From: Mycobacterium numidiamassiliense
GTDB taxonomy: Bacteria; Actinomycetota; Actinomycetes; Mycobacteriales; Mycobacteriaceae
Direction of reading: 5' to 3'
Assembly (NCBI RefSeq): GCF_900157365.1
Contig: NZ_FUEZ01000004.1
Location: 1,847,066-1,911,065, forward strand
Length of the DNA stretch: 64,000 bases
The position numbers were made by a program, and so were the translations under genes. Below are positions 59,692-64,000 of the stretch, in pieces. Below the pieces are notes generated by a model, which did not search any database, was not told the DNA's origin, and saw nothing but the letters and a program-made list of their open reading frames with translations. Every line of letters starts with the position of its first letter. Positions within the stretch are counted from its first letter, which is position 1.

Positions 59692-60683
59692 CCGCATCGG
59701 AGCTGGTCGCCCGCGATCTCGCCACCGGGGCCATCGCGGCCCGGCCCGGCGACGTCTGGCTGTCCAGCCCCAGCTCGAGTCGTTCCGGCCGGACCCTGAA
59801 GCAGCTGCAAGAGGCGAAGGCCGGCCGCACCATCTCGGTGGTGCTGCCCGCCCTGAACGAGGAAGCGACGATCGCCTCGGTGATCGAGAGCATTTCACCG
59901 CTGCTCGACGGGTTGGTCGACGAGCTGATCGTGCTTGACTCGGGCTCCACCGACGACACCGAGATCCGCGCGATCACCGCGGGCGCCAGGGTGGTCAGCC
60001 GTGAACAGGCGTTGCCCGAGGTGCCGACCCGCCCCGGCAAGGGCGAGGCGCTGTGGCGCTCACTCGCGGCCACCAGCGGTGACATCGTGGTGTTCGTCGA
60101 CTCCGACCTGGTCGACCCGCACCCGATGTTCGTGCCGTGGCTGGTCGACCCGCTGCTCACGAGTGACGGGATTCACCTGGTCAAGAGCTTCTACCGGCGG
60201 CCCCTGATGGTCCGCGAGGCCGACGGTGTCGAGGATGCGGATGGCAGTGCGGGCTCCACCGGTGGCGGGCGGGTCACCGAGCTGGCAGCCCGGCCGTTGC
60301 TGGCGGCGCTGCGGCCGGAGCTGGGCTGCATATTGCAGCCGCTGGGCGGCGAGTACGCGGCCACCCGGGAATTGTTGACGTCGCTGCCGTTCGGGCCGGG
60401 GTACGGGGTCGAGATCGGCCTGCTCATCGACACCTTCGACCGATTGGGCCTGGGCGCGATCGCGCAGGTCAACATGGGTGTGCGGGCGCACCGCAACCGG
60501 CCGCTGGCCGAGCTGGGGGCGATGAGCCGCCAGGTCATCGCGACCCTGCTGTCGCGGTGCGGGATTCCCGACTCCGGCGTCGGGTTGACGCAGTTCTTCG
60601 CCGGCGACGAGGGCTACACACAGCAGACGTCGCCGGTGTCGCTGGTGGACCGGCCGCCGATGAATCTGCTCAGGCCACGCTGA
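59688..60683 (+). CDS. gpgS: Glucosyl-3-phosphoglycerate synthase
   Basis: The 331-residue GT81-family retaining glycosyltransferase joins glucose from UDP-glucose to 3-phosphoglycerate, the first committed step of methylglucose lipopolysaccharides. Visible motifs are VVLPALNEEATI near 50, LIVLDSGSTDDT near 79, the metal-binding DSD in VVFVDSDLVDPH near 137 and LGGEYAATREL near 228. ATG 59688 overlaps the folP2 stop. It matches Rv1208 in size and place. Confidence 0.96.
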   Translation: MTASELVARDLATGAIAARPGDVWLSSPSSSRSGRTLKQLQEAKAGRTISVVLPALNEEATIASVIESISPLLDGLVDELIVLDSGSTDDTEIRAITAGARVVSREQALPEVPTRPGKGEALWRSLAATSGDIVVFVDSDLVDPHPMFVPWLVDPLLTSDGIHLVKSFYRRPLMVREADGVEDADGSAGSTGGGRVTELAARPLLAALRPELGCILQPLGGEYAATRELLTSLPFGPGYGVEIGLLIDTFDRLGLGAIAQVNMGVRAHRNRPLAELGAMSRQVIATLLSRCGIPDSGVGLTQFFAGDEGYTQQTSPVSLVDRPPMNLLRPR

Positions 60684-60720
60684 TCGCTGAATTGTCGGCG
60701 CCGTAGGGCAAGATGACGGC

Positions 60721-61080
60721 GTGGCATTGGTCTTGCTGTACTTGGTCGTGTTGGTCCTGGTAGCGGTCGTGCTGTTCGTCGCGGCCAGTCTGCTGTTCGG
60801 CCGCGGTGAGCAGCTGCCCCCGCTGCCGCGCGGCACGACGGCGACCGTGCTGCCCGCCTACGGCGTCACCGGCTCCGACGTCGACGCGGTGAAATTCACC
60901 CAGGTGCTGCGCGGATACAAGACCAGCGAGGTGGACTGGGTCCTGGACCGGCTGGCTCGCGAGCTGGAGACGCTGCGCGGCCAGCTGGCGGCGGTGCACG
61001 CATCCTCGGTTGCCGCCGCCCCTGAAGGCGTCGAACACGACCCCACGGAACCTCAGGACGGCGAGGACCGTCAGGACTAG
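60721..61080 (+). CDS. DivIVA domain-containing membrane protein (Rv1209-like)
   Basis: The 119-residue protein has one N-terminal membrane helix (residues 1-24, LVLLYLVVLVLVAVVLFVAA) and a cytoplasmic DivIVA-like segment (DVDAVKFTQVLRGYKTSEVD then LDRLARELETLRGQL, a short coiled coil). The tail is acidic. Such proteins tether to membrane or Wag31-type assemblies; the precise role is unknown. GTG 60721 is the start. The next gene begins 2 bp after its stop. Confidence 0.88.
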   Translation: MALVLLYLVVLVLVAVVLFVAASLLFGRGEQLPPLPRGTTATVLPAYGVTGSDVDAVKFTQVLRGYKTSEVDWVLDRLARELETLRGQLAAVHASSVAAAPEGVEHDPTEPQDGEDRQD

Positions 61081-61082
61081 AC

Positions 61083-61652
61083 GTGGGCGATGACGGATTG
61101 ATTCGGTGCGACTGGGCGAGTTCCCAGTCAAAGATGTACCGCGATTATCACGACCAGGAGTGGGGCCGGCCGTTGCACGGCCGGGTGGCGCTGTTCGAGC
61201 GGATGAGCCTGGAGGCCTTCCAGAGCGGGCTGTCGTGGCTGATCATTTTGCGCAAACGGGAGAACTTCCGGCGTGCCTTCTCCGGGTTCGACATCGAGGA
61301 GGTCGCCGGGTTCACCGACGCCGATGTGCAGCGGTTGATGGCCGACGCGGGCATCGTGCGCAACCGCGCCAAGATCGACGCGACGATCGCCAACGCCCGC
61401 GTGGCCGCCGAGTTGGGGTCCGGCGACGAGTTGTCCGAGCTGCTGTGGTCGTTTGCGCCACCGGCCCGGCCGCGGCCCGCCGACAGCTCCGAAATCCCTG
61501 CGGCCACTGACGAATCGAAGGCGATGGCCAAAGAACTCAAACGGCGCGGCTTCCGGTTCGTCGGGCCCACCACCGCCTACGCGCTGATGCAGGCGACCGG
61601 GATGGTGGACGACCACATCCGCGCCTGCTGGGTGCCTTCGACGACTTCTTAG
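61083..61652 (+). CDS. tagA: DNA-3-methyladenine glycosylase I
   Basis: The 189-residue Tag-family enzyme removes 3-methyladenine from alkylated DNA. It begins IRCDWASSQSKMYRDYHDQE, with FERMSLEAFQSGLSWLIILRKRENF near 40 (base-recognition pocket), and ends with RRGFRFVGPTTAYALMQATGMVDDH. Zinc-ligand Cys and His residues of Tag (early Cys9 region, HDQEW, and the C-terminal DDHIRACW) are present. It is coupled to the DivIVA-like gene and corresponds to Rv1210. Confidence 0.95.
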   Translation: MGDDGLIRCDWASSQSKMYRDYHDQEWGRPLHGRVALFERMSLEAFQSGLSWLIILRKRENFRRAFSGFDIEEVAGFTDADVQRLMADAGIVRNRAKIDATIANARVAAELGSGDELSELLWSFAPPARPRPADSSEIPAATDESKAMAKELKRRGFRFVGPTTAYALMQATGMVDDHIRACWVPSTTS

Positions 61653-61840
61653 GGCGCATTGATCGGCTCGCCGAGGCCCTCACAGCCGGGTCTTGTGCAT
61701 TTGGTCACCCGGATAGGGAACAATAGAAGGGTGATTTGGCAGTTCAACGTCGGGTACGGCTGGAAATTCGCTGGCGGGTCATGCTCGGCGCCGACCGCGC
61801 CCGCGAGGACGGGCCAGCTCGAATCTGGAGGGAGCACTCG

Positions 61841-62008
61841 ATGGCGGCGATGAAGCCCCGGACCGGAGACGGTCCTCTGGAAGCAACCAAGGAGGGGCGC
61901 GGCATCGTGATGCGAGTACCACTCGAGGGTGGTGGTCGTCTTGTCGTCGAGTTGACGCCCGACGAAGCCGCCGCCCTAGGCGACGAACTCAAGGGTGTCA
62001 CCAGCTAG
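61841..62008 (+). CDS. DUF3117 small conserved protein (Rv1211-like)
   Basis: The 55-residue protein (AAMKPRTGDGPLEATKEGRG at its start, RLVVELTPDEAAALGDELKG at its end) is almost invariant across mycobacteria and belongs to DUF3117. Its function is unknown. ATG 61841 was chosen because ggaggga lies 8 bases upstream; the open frame continues to 61736 but that part is not conserved. It sits between tagA and the convergent glgM. Confidence 0.93.
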   Translation: MAAMKPRTGDGPLEATKEGRGIVMRVPLEGGGRLVVELTPDEAAALGDELKGVTS

Positions 62009-62061
62009 GCCCTTCGCACCGAAGGTGTCCGGTCCGCCAAGGCGCGTAACCACCTGCCGGG

Positions 62062-63225
62062 TTAGGCGCAGACCTTCCGGTAGATGTCCAGCGTCTGCTC
62101 GGCGACCTGGACCCAGGAGAATTCGTCGATGCAGCGCTGGCGTCCGGCATGACCGTAGCGCTCCGCTTTTTCTGGGTCGGCGACGAGCGCATTGACCGCG
62201 GCGGCAAGCCTGTTCTGATACCCGGTCGGGTCGTCAGCGTCGTAGTGCACCAGCGACCCGGTAAGCCCGTCGACGACCACCTCGGGTATCCCACCGACGT
62301 CGGAGGCCACCACCGCCGTCCCGCACGCCATCGCCTCCAGGTTCACGATGCCCAACGGCTCGTACACCGAGGGGCATACGAAAATTGTTGCGGCCGAGAG
62401 GATTTCGCGTAGCTCCGCGCTGGGCAGCATTTCTTGGACCCAGAAGACCCCGGAGCGGCTGGCGGCCAGCCCAGCCACCGCGGTCCGAACTTCTTCGGCC
62501 AGCTCCGCCGTGTCGGGCGCCCCGGCGCACAGCACCAACTGCACGTCAGGGCTGAAGTGGTGCGCGGCCGCCACCAGGTGGGCGACGCCCTTTTGCCGGG
62601 TGATCCGACCGACGAACGCCACCATGGGCCGACCGGGATCGACCCCGAGGTCGGCCAGCACCGATCCGGTTCGCCCCGGCCCGGCCGGATACCACACGTC
62701 GGTGTCGATGCCGTTGTGGATGACATGCACAACGCTGGGATCCAGGGCGGGGTAGACCCGCAGCACGTCCTCGCGCATGCCCGAGCTGACCGCGATCACC
62801 GCGTCGGCGGCCAGCACCGCGTCGTGTTCCACCCACGTTGACACCCGGTAGCCGCCGCCGAGCTGCTCGGCCTTCCACGGCCGCCGCGGTTCCAGCGAAT
62901 GCGCCGTCAGCACGTGCGGCACGTCATGGAGCATCGCGGCCAGGTGCCCGGCCAGCCCGGTGTACCAGGTGTGTGAGTGCACGACCGTCGCGGCCGACGC
63001 GGCATTGGCCATCACCAGATCTGCCGACAACGTGGACAGCGCCGGGTTGGCATTGCGCAGCCGCGCGTCGGGCCCGTAGGCGAATGCGTCCGGGCGCGGC
63101 GCACCCATGCAGTGCACGTCGACCGTGCACAATCTGCGCAGCTGGGCGACGAGTTCGGTGACGTGTACCCCGGCCCCGCCATAGACCTCTGGTGGGTATT
63201 CCCGAGTCATCATCGCCACCCGCAT
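62062..63225 (-). CDS. glgM: Alpha-maltose-1-phosphate synthase GlgM (GT4)
   Basis: The 387-residue GT-B glycosyltransferase has PPEVYGGAGVHVTELVAQL near residue 12, FVGRITRQKGVAHLV near 205 and the nucleotide-sugar motif VCPSVYEPLGIVNLEAMACG near 283 (E-x7-E). It was once annotated as glycogen synthase glgA (Rv1212c). The family makes maltose-1-phosphate from ADP-glucose and glucose-1-phosphate for alpha-glucan synthesis by GlgE. It is divergent from glgC, which supplies the ADP-glucose, across a 181-bp gap. Confidence 0.95.
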   Translation of the reverse strand: MRVAMMTREYPPEVYGGAGVHVTELVAQLRRLCTVDVHCMGAPRPDAFAYGPDARLRNANPALSTLSADLVMANAASAATVVHSHTWYTGLAGHLAAMLHDVPHVLTAHSLEPRRPWKAEQLGGGYRVSTWVEHDAVLAADAVIAVSSGMREDVLRVYPALDPSVVHVIHNGIDTDVWYPAGPGRTGSVLADLGVDPGRPMVAFVGRITRQKGVAHLVAAAHHFSPDVQLVLCAGAPDTAELAEEVRTAVAGLAASRSGVFWVQEMLPSAELREILSAATIFVCPSVYEPLGIVNLEAMACGTAVVASDVGGIPEVVVDGLTGSLVHYDADDPTGYQNRLAAAVNALVADPEKAERYGHAGRQRCIDEFSWVQVAEQTLDIYRKVCA

Positions 63226-63316
63226 ACCCGCACCGTAGTTGGCGCCGACGCGTCGCGCGCGCCGGGGGAGGACAAAAGGTCACGGCGATCGGCGCGCCGA
63301 AATGAGCCAAATACCT

Positions 63317-63333
63317 TGACGGACAGACCGTCA
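63317..63333. promoter_or_regulatory. Inverted repeat in the glgM-glgC divergent region
   Basis: TGACGG-ACAGA-CCGTCA is a perfect 6-bp inverted repeat with a 5-bp spacer, about 90 bp from both start codons. The shape is common for operators of TetR-type or similar dimeric regulators. It could control both ADP-glucose synthesis and its use. Confidence 0.5.
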
Positions 63334-63406
63334 GCGGGTGACCGGTTGGAGGGCCAATACGTGTTGCCCCTGGCAGCTGTTCCCGGTGGCCATTAGGTTT
63401 GGAGCT

Positions 63407-64000
63407 ATGAGGGAAGCGCCCCATGTGCTGGGCATCGTCATGGCCGGCGGTGAGGGCAAACGGCTGTACCCGCTGACCGCGGACCGGGCCAAGCCCGCAG
63501 TTCCCTTCGGTGGCGCCTACCGGCTCATCGACTTCGTGCTGTCCAACCTCGTCAACGCCCGCTATCTGAGGATCTGCGTTCTCACGCAATACAAGTCGCA
63601 TTCACTTGACCGTCATATTTCGCAGAATTGGCGGCTGTCCGGTCTGGCCGGTGAGTACATCACCCCGGTACCGGCTCAGCAACGCCTTGGCCCGCGCTGG
63701 TACACCGGCTCCGCCGATGCGATCTATCAGTCGCTCAACCTGATCTACGACGAAGACCCGGACTACATAGTGGTTTTCGGCGCCGATCACGTATACCGGA
63801 TGGACCCCGAGCAAATGGTCCAGTTCCACATCGAGAGCGGCGCCGGTGCGACCGTGGCCGGCATCCGGGTGCCGCGCGCCGCGGCCAGCGCGTTCGGGTG
63901 CATCGACGCCGACGAATCCGGCCGGATCAGGAACTTCTTGGAGAAGCCACTGGAACCGCCGGGAATTCCGAATGAGCCGGAAACCTCGTTCGTCTCGATG
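63407..64000 (+). CDS. glgC: Glucose-1-phosphate adenylyltransferase, 3' truncated by window
   Basis: The frame is open from ATG 63407 to the window end; 198 residues of about 404 are visible. The N-terminal nucleotidyltransferase signature is VMAGGEGKRLYPLTADRAKP near residue 12, followed by RLIDFVLSNLVNARY, LTQYKSHSLDRHI, QRLGPRWYTGSADAI and FGADHVYRMD. The enzyme makes ADP-glucose from glucose-1-phosphate and ATP for glycogen, maltose-1-phosphate and methylglucose lipopolysaccharide pathways. It corresponds to Rv1213. Confidence 0.97.
   Translation, partial: MREAPHVLGIVMAGGEGKRLYPLTADRAKPAVPFGGAYRLIDFVLSNLVNARYLRICVLTQYKSHSLDRHISQNWRLSGLAGEYITPVPAQQRLGPRWYTGSADAIYQSLNLIYDEDPDYIVVFGADHVYRMDPEQMVQFHIESGAGATVAGIRVPRAAASAFGCIDADESGRIRNFLEKPLEPPGIPNEPETSFVSM

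Overview
This window is chromosomal DNA of a high-GC mycobacterium. The gene order from fbiC through TB8.4, fdxC, pks3/4, papA3, mmpL10, pruA/pruB, fadD36, dapD/dapE, the LOG protein, fadD6, folP2, gpgS and glgM to glgC follows the M. tuberculosis Rv1173-Rv1213 segment as I remember it. A PPE protein of the SVP type points to a slow grower. The accessory content and the absence of the PE13-PPE18-esxKL block argue against the M. tuberculosis complex. I cannot name the species.

Layout. (1) 1-4142: end of fbiC (F420 biosynthesis), a mycothiol-dependent-type enzyme whose stop codon was removed by a 14-bp duplication, the TB8.4 antigen, a 7Fe ferredoxin and a PLP aminotransferase. (2) 4214-7935: a KimA-like APC transporter carrying a C-terminal OB-fold, and a LipM-like esterase. 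(3) 8159-27641: a trehalose-lipid region. A complete Mas-type PKS, PapA3, an MmpL10-type exporter (apparently starting at ATC), a Chp2-type acyltransferase and a Sap/Gap-type membrane protein are followed by a YeiH-type putative sulfate exporter with a 38-aa membrane peptide, a PPE gene under a Mg2+ M-box riboswitch, and the translationally coupled set stf0-cysD-cysNC (trehalose 2-sulfotransferase plus PAPS supply). I read this as a candidate locus for a sulfated acyltrehalose. (4) 27767-34934: an SRPBCC protein, a glycosyltransferase, the proline catabolic genes pruA/pruB with their PucR-type regulator, a repeat-rich intergenic stretch and a lipoprotein lipase. (5) 35056-47951: a catabolic island built like the cholesterol side-chain (igr) operon: P450, two acyl-CoA dehydrogenases, two MaoC-type hydratases, DUF35, Ltp2-type aldolase, zinc alcohol dehydrogenase and TetR. 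Divergent to it are an aldehyde dehydrogenase and a double CaiB/BaiF CoA-transferase, then a second P450. (6) 48059-64000: conserved core genes for lysine/DAP synthesis, acyl-CoA activation, methylglucose lipopolysaccharide and glycogen/alpha-glucan synthesis, with glgC cut by the window end.

How they fit. Regions 3 and 5 are the accessory parts. In region 3 the PKS makes methyl-branched acyl chains, PapA3 and Chp2 place them on trehalose, and MmpL10 plus the Sap/Gap protein move the product. Stf0 with CysD/CysNC could supply a sulfated trehalose core. In region 5 the P450s, dehydrogenases and CoA-transferase would turn a branched sterol- or isoprenoid-like side chain into an acyl-CoA that the igr-like set shortens by retro-aldol cleavage. 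No rRNA or tRNA gene, CRISPR array, insertion sequence, integrase or origin was seen.
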